From Carallia brachiata (lineage: Eukaryota > Streptophyta > Magnoliopsida > Malpighiales > Rhizophoraceae), in assembly GCA_021464245.1 (NCBI GenBank), contig JADCRB010000028.1, positions 5,933,067 through 5,997,066 on the forward strand: DNA of 64,000 bases. Direction: 5' to 3'. The translations under genes and the position numbers were made by a program. Below, piece by piece: positions 55,067 to 64,000 of the stretch (the stretch's first letter is position 1; the number at the start of each line of letters is the position of its first letter). Under the pieces are notes generated by a model. The model was not told where the DNA came from, searched no databases, and worked only from the letters and a program-made list of their open reading frames with translations.

Positions 55067-57574
55067 AACAACAAGAGCTTTTTATTCATGACATCCAATA
55101 AACAAAATGGACCACCCAAAAACTAAAATTCCAATTAACATAGCAATACCCATTAATATCTGACAAGATAATTTAACTGGAAAACAACAAACAACTGTTA
55201 AATATCTAATTTTGATCCTTAATAACCAAAAATTAACAAAGAACAACAATTGTTTTCTCACAATTGAATGAAGCATGTGGTTGCAGACAAAGAAATTCGG
55301 TTCTATAATATCAGTGGACGCTCATGAAAGAGAGAGAAAGAAATACAGAAGATAAAAAAAAAGATTCACGGAGAGAACGAAAGGAACAAAGAGAGACATT
55401 GGTAACAAACTAACCAGGAAAATCCGAGAGGAGACGAACGTACACCGTAGATGGTAGGCAGTGGAGGTGATGAGGGCAATCGGTGAAGCAAGAAAGCGAG
55501 CGCAGACAGGTAGCCGACGAACGATCGGTAGCCGCGAAGCATATAATATAGAACGATCTGTTAAGCGGTGCTTCGCGTCTGTACGGGAAAACAAGGTAAT
55601 AGTAATACGATGTATTTTGGTCTAACAAATATTCATTAGTAACTACAGATAAACAAACAGATATTCATTAGTAACAGATATTCATTAGTAACTGATTGAC
55701 CTAAAAATTAGCTTGGAGTACTAACATTTTTATAGTTATGTCTGTTTGTGTTAGACGTATGTATCGAATATAATATTTGTCTGATATTTATTAAATATAT
55801 ATCAAATATTTGAAAATATGTTTAATAAAAAAAAAAAAAATTTAGACGTGCATATTAAATTATACATGTCTAATATTTTTAAAAAGTTGTTAGATATTTT
55901 TGATTAATATGTCATACATATTAGACCAAGATAATATTGCTTCACATTTATAGAAAAATCAAAAACATAATTTTTTATTATAAACACAGTAATGAATAGT
56001 TTGATAATAAATGTACAATTAATAAATATTTGTTAATTTATCTATTATATTAACTATTTAATTTTCTTAAGCAATTGATTATTTTAATTTATAATTTCTT
56101 AAATATTATGTTATATATATCTCTATATATATATATATATATAAATATATAACATTGTTTTAAAATTCTTGACAAAATATTAATTAAATTATAAAATATC
56201 ATAGTAAATTATATGTTGAAAAAGTAATAAATTTATTAAAATTATTTAAATTATGAAACCTAACCTCAGTTTGTGTGAGATAGACACAAGGCCAACTCAT
56301 GCAAAGTTTCACATTTTCCAATAAAATCAATTTGGAGGGTCTCAAAATTAATCCATTATAGCAAATGTCAACTAATATTATCACCTCCGCTATCTTGCCA
56401 AATGTTGCTTCCAATTTTAAGGCAAGAAAAAGAAAAGAAAAAGATTAGATTTGTTTCACGTAGAGGACCTTTTGGCTTTGGAGCAGAATCTTTAGGGGCT
56501 GCTCGGTTTTTTTTTTTTTTTTTTTTGCTGTTAGTTATGAGTAATTTACATTTTACACTGTTATTTTAAGGTATATTTATGTTTTACAACAACAATTTCT
56601 AAAACTAACAAAAAAAATATCATAGATTAAGTACAGTAACAGTAAATATTATCCGTTAAGTTGTCATTAATAAATTAGGTTTTTTTTACAAAAATACCAT
56701 GATAATTGATTTGAAGTGCTTAAAATACACTTTTATGTAATCAACCAAAAATTCTCCGTTGTTTTGGAAATCAAATGTTCGGCGTGCAACTTTTTGGAAT
56801 AAAATGCATGTTTAGATTCACGCCCCCATTATATCTAACTACAAGAAAGCTATGTTTTTTTTGTCCCTAAATCATGCACGGCCTCTATTAAGGTTGTCTT
56901 TCTTATAATTTAATTTATATATGATGGTATAATTGTTCTTTTATAAAATTCGTCTATTTTAACTAACAGTAATTGTCAGATAATATTATTTTATTAATTT
57001 TAAAAATTATTGGTGTGAAATATAAATATTCACTAAATTTATGGTGCAAAATATAAATTACTCGTTGGCTATAGGCTAGTGTGACAATGGATAGAAAGGA
57101 GATGAGTCAGGGGCGCATTTTTGTATAGAAACTCTGTTTTTGGTACATTGGGTCCAGTTTTTGTTCTGGAGTTTGCAGCAAGATGCTTTGTAAATTTGCT
57201 TCAGGTGCTCACAGCATGTGGGTGTTCACTAGTAAATAACTTGGTTGTGAAAATCGGACCGGACCGCCGGTTCGACTGGTTGAATCGGTGACCGACCGGT
57301 GGTCTGGTCCGGTTCAAGGTAAAAATTAAATAAAACTTAGATCGGTCAGAATCGGTCAAAACCGGTCAAGAACTAGTCAAAACTGGTAAAAATCGGCCAA
57401 AATCGGACCGGTTCAACCGGTCTGAGTAAAATATGAAAATTTAAAAATTTTAATTTGATCCTAAAGTTTGTTTAAATTATAATTTGAGTTCTAAGTTTAT
57501 TAAAATTTTCAATTTAGTCCTAAATTAATCAAAACTTTCAATTTAATCCTTAAAATTAAAAAAATTAATATCTA

Positions 57575-57616
<42 letters not shown>

Positions 57617-58153
57617 TATTTAAATTACTTTTATACATATATATATTATTAAATACCGGTTCAAATACCGGTTCGATCGGTTTAACCGGTTAAACTTTGA
57701 CCTACTAATATTTTCGGTTCGATATCCGGTCTGGTTCTGACAACCTTGGTAAATAATATATATATCTACCGTCCAATAAAAAAAAAAGCTTGCCTAAAAC
57801 TGGTTCGCATATTATTATGGTAAAAATAATAGATTTTTTCACCAAAATTATTGTGGTAAAGAAATGGTCATGCATAATATAAGGAGCGTCGATATTCAGA
57901 AAACAAGCTCAAGCCCATAATCACTTGATATGTACCAACTCAATTATAAGTTGCGAAGTTTCCCTTAGGCTGAAAAACAACGATGTAACCAACAAATATA
58001 GCATAGTTGGTTACTAGCAGTTCAATCCCTACCTCGCACCAATTTCCTTTCTCCTGCATATACACGACTTACGATCTTTCTCAAACACCAAACAGAAAAA
58101 AATAATAATCATATTATCAGAAAAGGAGATTGACAAGGTAAGGTTTTTTCCTA
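54237..58153. other. Spacer between F-box pseudogene C and F-box gene D; hAT-type MITE
   Basis: 54237-55600 is fairly balanced in composition. A 74-codon minus-strand frame (54701-54477) and a GC-rich patch at 55430-55590 are present, but no family was recognised. A GATATTCATTAGTAAC unit occurs three times at 55624-55692. 55700-57200 is AT-rich. A MITE lies at 57240-57748. The last 300 bases share the conserved 3' flank of the F-box copies. Confidence 0.5.
57240..57748. mobile_element. hAT-type MITE with 8-bp target duplication
   Basis: Termini are inverted: CTTGGTTGTGAAAATCGG on the left, and CAAGGTTGTCAGAACCAG read from the right on the minus strand. Sub-terminal ACCGGTTCG/CGGTTCAACCGG motifs occur at both ends. 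An 8-bp direct repeat GTAAATAA flanks the element (57232-57239, 57749-57756); 8 bp is the hAT hallmark. The core is AT-rich with a TA microsatellite at 57582-57610. There is no transposase. Confidence 0.82.
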
Positions 58154-59389
58154 CTAGTTTTTCATCCGCTTGTAAGTACCATCCTCTAAGTTGAACACGG
58201 CAGGCTCGTGGGCGTCCAAAATCCAGCGCGAATTCCAATCAATATGATAAGCATTGTCGCATTGTTCCATAAAATAGATGCAATTTGGAGGCAACTGCTG
58301 CTCAGCAGAAACAACAGAATAGCTATAATATCTGTTGGACAGAAACAACGTTGTATCCCCCAAGCTCGAAATCTCAACCAATTTCTGGTTCTCTTGCTCT
58401 TCACTCAGCTTGTAAACTTTGAACCAAAGATTTTCTGGCATTGCTCCACGTTTATTGATCTTGCTACGTTCAATGTGCTTGTCGAGTAAAAGCAAATCAC
58501 CCGCGGACTCTACCAAGATCTTGTGGCGGGTGCCCTCAGTCCCATTATTGGTTGGAGATGCAATTTCTGTCACTTTGGAAGACAATTCGATCTTCAGAAG
58601 TTTCCCAGTGCAATGAACAGCATAAAATTTCCCATTATAATCAATGACATCATTATAACCAGCCTGATAGTCATCTATTGAAGTCCATATCCCTTCCCGG
58701 GATGACTTTAGAAACGCCAATTTTCCATAGCATCCGTATAGTGCCACCGCTGCATACTCACCGGCCACTGACCTCCTTAAAAATATAATAGCTAATTTTC
58801 GAATAAGCTCAATGTCAACGTCAAAATATTTGAAATATTGCGCAGTGAGCCCTTCGCGTGCTTCCCTAACGTAATACTTACAGAGCTCGGACATGGACAG
58901 GTCCAAGAGGTTCAGTTTCGTGCGCCCGTAACCCAAAGCGGTTTTGGCGAGAAATTCGATTCGCAGGCGCTTGTCCTTACGCCGAACATAAGGTGTCTCA
59001 CAAACGCATGCCAACCGGCTTTTATTGGAAGATCTGGATGCCGGATTCCGGTGATTCCGTTGGACATGATAGACAGTGAACATGCTGAACAAGTCGAACG
59101 GACGAGTAAATCCTTCAGCTGTGTAGAACCTCTCCTGGATTGTATTGTCATCCCTCGAGACGATCAATGCTGGGACTTGTAAATATCGTTTTTTATTATT
59201 AGATGTCATCCCAGCGGGAAGAATGCTCCTAGCAGCGGATCGCCATGAACTGCAGGTGGCGCAGAATCGTAGGAAATCGACGCGAGCGTGTAGACCCTCC
59301 GCTATGTGTGCCAAAAGCTCTTCTGGTAAATCAGCCCAGCGGCTGCTGCGGGCTCCAAATCCTTCCGCTCCCTTGCCCTTCTTTGACAT
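58154..59389 (-). CDS. F-box protein with DUF295 domain, copy D
   Basis: Predicted SCF substrate receptor, intronless and intact, 411 residues from ATG 59389 (MSKKGKGAEGFGARSSRWADLPEELL). That start aligns with the other copies; an in-frame ATG at 59452 adds 21 residues unlike the family. The F-box continues LLAHIAEGLHARVDFLRFCATCSSWRSAAR. DUF295 blocks: RYLQVPALIVSRDDNTIQERFYTAEGF, NLLDLSMSELCKYY, SVAGEYAAVALYGCYGKLAFLKSSREGIWTS, DVIDYNGKFYAVHCTGKLLKIELSSKVTEIASP, VESAGDLLLLDKHIE, FKVYKLSEEQENQKLVEISSLGDTTLFL, and the closing PPNCIYFMEQCDNAYHIDW and VFNLEDGTYKRMKN. It is closest in layout to copies A and E, which also carry VSR(D/E)DQTIQ(K)(K/R)FYTTE. Confidence 0.93.
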   Translation of the reverse strand: MSKKGKGAEGFGARSSRWADLPEELLAHIAEGLHARVDFLRFCATCSSWRSAARSILPAGMTSNNKKRYLQVPALIVSRDDNTIQERFYTAEGFTRPFDLFSMFTVYHVQRNHRNPASRSSNKSRLACVCETPYVRRKDKRLRIEFLAKTALGYGRTKLNLLDLSMSELCKYYVREAREGLTAQYFKYFDVDIELIRKLAIIFLRRSVAGEYAAVALYGCYGKLAFLKSSREGIWTSIDDYQAGYNDVIDYNGKFYAVHCTGKLLKIELSSKVTEIASPTNNGTEGTRHKILVESAGDLLLLDKHIERSKINKRGAMPENLWFKVYKLSEEQENQKLVEISSLGDTTLFLSNRYYSYSVVSAEQQLPPNCIYFMEQCDNAYHIDWNSRWILDAHEPAVFNLEDGTYKRMKN

Positions 59390-61187
59390 AATTTCTGTGG
59401 AATATAAATTGAAAGGGGCACAGACCTGGCTTGCTTTTCCTTGGCAAAACAAACAGCAGAGAGATTAACAAAACGGAGAATATACTGACAGATTTGTAAA
59501 TTAAGAATCCTCTCTTGTGCAGACTTTATGGCTAACGTCGTGAACAGGTTCCTCTTGTTCTTTAAAACTCGTCTTATTTAGGGATTTAAGACCTCCTATT
59601 ATTATAAGTGTCAAAATAGTTTATTGTGTTGAGTTCATGTAAGATTGTTTTGGATTTAGGTCACTTCAAATTATTTATAGGTTAAAAGTACAACTAATTA
59701 CAATTTGACCATCAATCTCTTTAGTCACTAAAGATTTTTATTTTTCTATCAAAATAATTAATAATAATTTAATAATAATAATAAACCAAATAAAATACTT
59801 ATATTCATCTATTTCCTACTAATTAAGTGAATAGTTAGCACTTTAGCTAATTGGCACCAACAGATAATAACCCTTAATAATTAAGATATTTTGGTGCCAA
59901 AATAAGAGAGTAGCTTTACCCTTTTGTTTGTAATAATTTTTTTTTGGCTTTTATCATTATTTATTTATTTTAGGCTGGTATGTGTACCAAAAAAAAATTA
60001 TTTTAGGCCAGTATATCTCGAGTAGAATCCCTTTCATTTACCTTCTCTAGTCCGAATAGAAATCTATGACCACGGACAATTATTTTTCCAGCTAGATAGG
60101 TAACTCGATGGACAGAACAATTAAGGTTAAAATGTTTCTTTTTTTTTAATCTACGGCATATCAACTTTAATTGTTATAAAAATAATGTATTAAAAAAAAC
60201 TAAAAAAATGAGTGGACTCCCCCATACGACCCACCACCTTATTTCTCTCTCTCCTCTCTTTCTGCCTTATCCAGCCGGTACCCTTTCCACCCCGTCCATT
60301 AAACATTTTCTGATTGGCAAAACCAAATATAAAGCAATTGTGGGAAGGATTCAGAATCAAACTAAAACTGTAGCTGTTAAGGAATTAAAACTGGAACCCG
60401 AGCCGACTGGGAACTAGAATCATAATAAATCAAAATTGAAACCAGGCAATATATTTTAGTCAGGAACAAGACTCTATCACCAAGCTCTGAATCTCAAGCA
60501 ATTTGCAGGTCTCTTCGTCTTCATTCAGCTTGTAAACCTTGAACCAAGATTTGGAGGTTCCTTTGATCCAAATTTATTGATCTTGATAGCATCAAATTTT
60601 TTGCGGGACGACTCAACCAAAGTCTTTTGGTAACCGCCAGTTTCTTTAAGGATGGAGTATCAAATTTAGAATGAACTTAGTTTGGCGGATCACAAAATTA
60701 AAGCCATTAAAGCAAATTCCAGCTAATATTATCACCTAAGCAAATTCCAGCCAATGTCACTATCAGCTTGGGTTGGGGTAATACTGCGGGAGACAATATA
60801 TTTAACCCTATGGTTACTGCATTTCTTCGCACTAAGTGAGGCTTCCGACATTTTTCGCACTAAATGGCGGGTGAGCTGTAAGTTTAACTCAAAATTTGAC
60901 TCTAATATAATTCAAATTTATGATCTCTCGTAAAAATTCAAATTTTTTAACTAATTGAGCCACACAAGCAATAGTAGCAAATATTTCTATGACGTACACG
61001 CTGGTCTAAAATTGGTTTTGTTAAAGAAAGGTACGCATGATGTAAGGAGTAAAATAGATGTTAATCCAAAAATTAGGCACAAGCACAGAAGCACATAATG
61101 AGATTGATCCCAATCAACTCAATGGTAAGTTTGGTCAAAAAAAATCAACTCAATGGTAAGTAAATTACAAAAAAAAATTCAGATGCA
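59390..61187. other. Spacer between F-box genes D and E, with a family relic
   Basis: Immediately 5' of gene D is its promoter region. A truncated F-box/DUF295 relic lies at 60440-60660. The text 61010-61060 matches the 3' flanks of the other copies. The rest is AT-rich and shows no gene. Confidence 0.5.
60440..60660 (-). pseudogene. Truncated F-box/DUF295 relic, copy X
   Basis: On the minus strand, with breaks: YQKTLVESS, a KINKFG segment, then FKVYKLNEDEETCKLLEIQSLV. These are the third and fourth DUF295 blocks of the family (paralogs: IQKILVESAGDLLLLDKY, INK, FKVYKLNEEEETHKFVETRSLG). The F-box and C-terminal parts are missing and the LLLLDKY block is deleted. This short relic between D and E shows a further, now mostly deleted, array member. 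Confidence 0.8.
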
Positions 61188-62416
61188 TCATGAGTTGTAC
61201 CAGCGTTTGATCCGTTTGTAAGTATTTTTATCTAAGTCGAACACGCCGATACAGTGTGTTGTCAATTCCCAGCGTGTACGGCCATCCAATTATAAGCATC
61301 TTCGCAGTGTTCTGCAAGATAGATGCGATTTGGTATGCATCCAGGCAGTTGCTGAGCAGATACAGAAAAGTTGCAATATTTGCGGGTTAGAAATAGCATT
61401 CTATGCCCCAAGCTCCGAGTCTCAACAAATTTGTGGGTCTCTTCCTCTTCATTCAGCTTGTAAACTTTGAACCAAGTTTTTGGTTTCCTTTGTCTAACTT
61501 TATTGATATCGGCATACTTCAAGTACTTGTCCAGTAAAAGCAAATCACCGGCCGACTCTATCAAAATCTTTTGGATACCACCAGTCTCATTATTGATAGG
61601 AGATGCAACTTCTGCCACTTTGCCAGACAAATCAATCCTAAGAAGTTTCCCAGTGTAATGAACCGCGTAAAATCTGTAATAATAATCAATAATATCAATG
61701 TATCCAGCTTGGTAGTTGTCTATTGAAGTCCAGATTCCTTCTTTTGATGACTTCAGGAATGCCAATTTTCCTTCGAGGCAATATAGTCCCACCGCAGCGT
61801 ACTCACCGGCAGCAGAACTTGAAAGGAGTATAAAAGCTATTTTATTGAATGGTTGATTTTTAGCATCAAAATGTCTGAGGAACTGCCGAGTGATGGGACT
61901 TCGTACCAAAAAGTAATGCTTACCTAATTCAGACATGCACAGGTCTAGGATGTTCAATTCCTTGGGAATATCTTTCCTGCCATAACCCAATGCGCTTGTT
62001 GAGACAGATTCAACTTGCATCTTGTTCTTACACCGTTCCCCAACCAAAGCCAACCACAATTTGTCGGAAGAACAGCCAGCTGGATTCTCGTTTTTCTGTT
62101 TTGCGAGATACACGATACATGTGTTGTATGTGTCTGCTGGACAAGGAACTTCTTCAGTCGTGTAGAACCTCTTCTGAATTGTTTGGTCCTCCCTGGAGAC
62201 GATCAATGGTGGGACTTCTAGAGCTCCATTCATAGAGGTCCTTTTCGGCAGAATCATAGTGGAAGATCGCCATGACTTGCAGGTGGCCCGGAATCGTTGG
62301 AAATCAACCAGAGCGTACAGACGTTCCGCTATGAGTGCCAAAAGCTCTTTTGGTAAATCAGCGCATCTCCTGCTTCGAGCTCTAACTCCTCTGGCTCCCT
62401 TGCGCTTCTTTGCCAT
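61188..62416 (-). CDS. F-box protein with DUF295 domain, copy E; C-terminal frameshift
   Basis: Predicted SCF substrate receptor, intronless. ATG 62416 opens MAKKRKGARGVRARSRRCADLPKELLALIAERLYALVDFQRFRATCKSWRSSTM; an upstream in-frame ATG (62491) would add a hydrophobic stretch not shared with paralogs. DUF295 blocks are complete: LEVPPLIVSREDQTIQKRFYTTEE, LNILDLCMSELGKHYF, AAGEYAAVGLYCLEGKLAFLKSSKEGIWTS, DIIDYYYRFYAVHYTGKLLRIDLSGKVAEVASP, IESAGDLLLLDKYLK, FKVYKLNEEEETHKFVETRSLGHRMLFL, SVSAQQLPGCIPNRIYLAEHCEDAYNW. The frame then ends at a TGA at 61262. Another frame carries the expected end, GVFDLDKNTYKRIKRW, to a stop at 61188. A one-base change near 61284-61288 would join them. The F-box has Cys for the usual Trp (RCADLP) and Arg for Cys (RFRATC). 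Confidence 0.87.
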
Positions 62417-64000
62417 ATTTACCAGTAAAATCAATGAAAAACGGCAAAACAAAACGGAGAACGGAAAAAAATATAAAAACGATAAATTCAATAATAAACT
62501 GCTGCCAGCTCTTTTCTTTAGGTTACGAAGACACGGATGCTACAAGTAATTCATGTAACAGTTTCGTTTTTTTAATAGGGTTAATATGTTTTTCTAAAAA
62601 AAATTTAATATATTTTTAATAATTTAATAACTTAAATTTTACATACTAATTTTATAATTATTTTTGTATATATTATTTAATTTGTTCCTGACTTTTTTTT
62701 TTTTTTTTTGAGAACTTAATTTGTTCCTGACTTTAATTACACTTTGATTTCACTTAATGTGCATCAGCAAGGATTTTCTAGAAAGATAAATAATTAAAGG
62801 AATGGAATTAAAAGTCACTTGGCCAGTAAGATGACATGCTGATTTTATCGTTAAAATAATCCTTAATTAATTAAGAATCAACGATAATAACGCACACGAA
62901 CACGATTATATCGGTTTGAGCTAGTCTAAGCCGGGAGAAATTCTGTTGCAAGATTATCGCTTTTGCTTTTTTTTTTTTCAAAGAAAAAAAATCTCATGCC
63001 AATATCCAAGAGAATCTCTTTTATTAATAGATTTCACTTTTGCAGTCTGAAGTCGAAATTCAAATCAAAATATAACTTTTTTTTTCTTTAATTACAAGAG
63101 AAGCCCCATTAAAGTAAAATAAATTTCTGGAACAAAAAATAATGAACATATCACTTTTTCTTTTTCAGTCTTTCCTTTTTATTAATTTTTATATAATTTT
63201 TTAAAAATAACTAAAATTTATTTTATAATTCAAATTAAAAATTCCGTGCTATCATTATTTGATAACGTGATATGTTGATTTGAAGTGCATGAAGTGGCAT
63301 CCCAAGTGCTACCACGTCAGTGGACTTCGTAAAAGAATTAACAGTTGGGTCGATTCAGTTTAACGAAAATAATATGACAAATCGATTTTCATAAAAAACA
63401 AAAAAACCATTCTGAACAAAGAATCATAAAACTCAAACCTTAAGTGAAATTCATTATTAAGGTCCCTTAAGGTCTATTTGTTTGTCAAAAAAATAACTTA
63501 TCTACATAATATATAAAATATTTGTAGAAAAAAATTTTTATAATAAAAATAAATTATTTTCTAGACTGTGATACTAAAATTTGTCGAAAAGAGAATTTAA
63601 TTTGCAATATTTTTTTTTTTTTTCATTCAAACTTCTAGGGACCATTTCTTTTGCAATTCTCCACACAAGCTTAACAATTGGATAACGTTTAGAGTTGCAG
63701 GCAATCTCTGCCACTTTCAGAATGTTGGATCCAAAGGATGTCATGTGAGTTTTTCCTCTTCCAACTTCATCAGTACATATATAGCCAACTCTAAACGTTA
63801 ATCCAAGTTCGTTGAAGTGTTTAATACCCTGTTAATCGGAGTTCCTCCAATAATTTAACCAGCTTTGGACTCATTAGAGTTGTCTTCCATTACCTTGAAA
63901 CCAACCTCAGATTAAGAAGTTGACTCTTTGAAGTATGGTAAGAACCTAAATTGACAACTCATCAGACATGGAATCAACCTTTGGTGCTCCTCACAAGAAC
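62417..64000. other. Upstream of F-box gene E; AT-rich spacer to the window end
   Basis: No gene recognised. 62580-62720 is AT-rich with T runs. 63475-63600 resembles one end of the CCGTTTGTTT-type element (GGTCTATTTGTTTGTC). At 63684-63697 and 63786-63799 the 14-mer AACGTTTAGAGTTG occurs as an inverted pair. The final 350 bases are more balanced and may belong to a feature continuing beyond the window. Confidence 0.45.

Noticed and set aside
1..64000. Search by eye for intact tRNA, rRNA, CRISPR or known microRNA precursors
   Set aside because: None seen; only tRNA-like SINE heads were found. Mature sequences of the common plant microRNAs were not spotted, though a computed search could find more.

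Overview
This window is plant nuclear DNA, most likely from a woody eudicot. Split genes with GT-AG introns sit in very AT-rich spacers full of MITEs, SINE-like retroposons, a LINE relic and microsatellites, and every recognisable protein is a plant family. The species cannot be named from the sequence alone. Exon coordinates below come from splice signals, reading phase and family conservation as I know it; no alignment was run.

Layout. 0.6-3.5 kb (-): seven-exon tRNA m3C methyltransferase of the METTL2/6/8 (TRM140) family, with a 2-nt frameshift in exon 2. 5.3-8.1 kb (-): subfamily II ethylene receptor of the EIN4 type, full length except for one missing base. 11.5-15.0 kb (-): five-exon AT-hook/PPC protein, AHL13/14-like. 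15.4-16.0 kb: MITE with an 11-bp target duplication. 16.9-18.9 kb (-): c-Myc-binding protein (MYCBP/AMY-1) homologue. 21.7-22.8 kb (+): intronless F-box/DUF295 gene. 23.4-23.7 kb: nuclear copy of a piece of plastid rpoC2. 25.4-29.0 kb (-): GIF1/AN3 growth coactivator. 29-36.8 kb: gene-free, with two inverted-repeat elements. 36.9-37.2 kb (-): small secreted-peptide precursor. 38 kb: SINE with an 18-bp perfect target duplication. 42.3-44.6 kb (+): three-exon SDR oxidoreductase. 46.8-62.4 kb (-): array of F-box/DUF295 genes: two apparently intact, one clear pseudogene, one gene with a 3' frameshift and one short relic.

The genes do not form a pathway. Ethylene perception (EIN4), growth control (GIF1) and chromatin regulation (AHL) are ordinary single-copy plant functions. 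The distinctive part is the F-box/DUF295 family: four minus-strand copies plus a relic, with one plus-strand copy 25 kb away. A LINE reverse-transcriptase relic with its flank is shared, in inverted orientation, by the plus-strand copy (19.82-20.77 kb) and the first minus-strand copy (46.85-47.80 kb). This points to tandem duplication followed by inversion. A 75-bp tRNA-like insert with a near-perfect 20-bp target duplication lies in the 3' flank of the pseudogene, and the paralogous flanks look like empty sites.

Several otherwise intact genes (METTL, EIN4, the 61-kb F-box gene) carry a single 1-2-nt indel, and GIF1 has a stop codon a few residues early. Either the assembly has residual indel errors or these are real lesions; reads or transcripts would decide.
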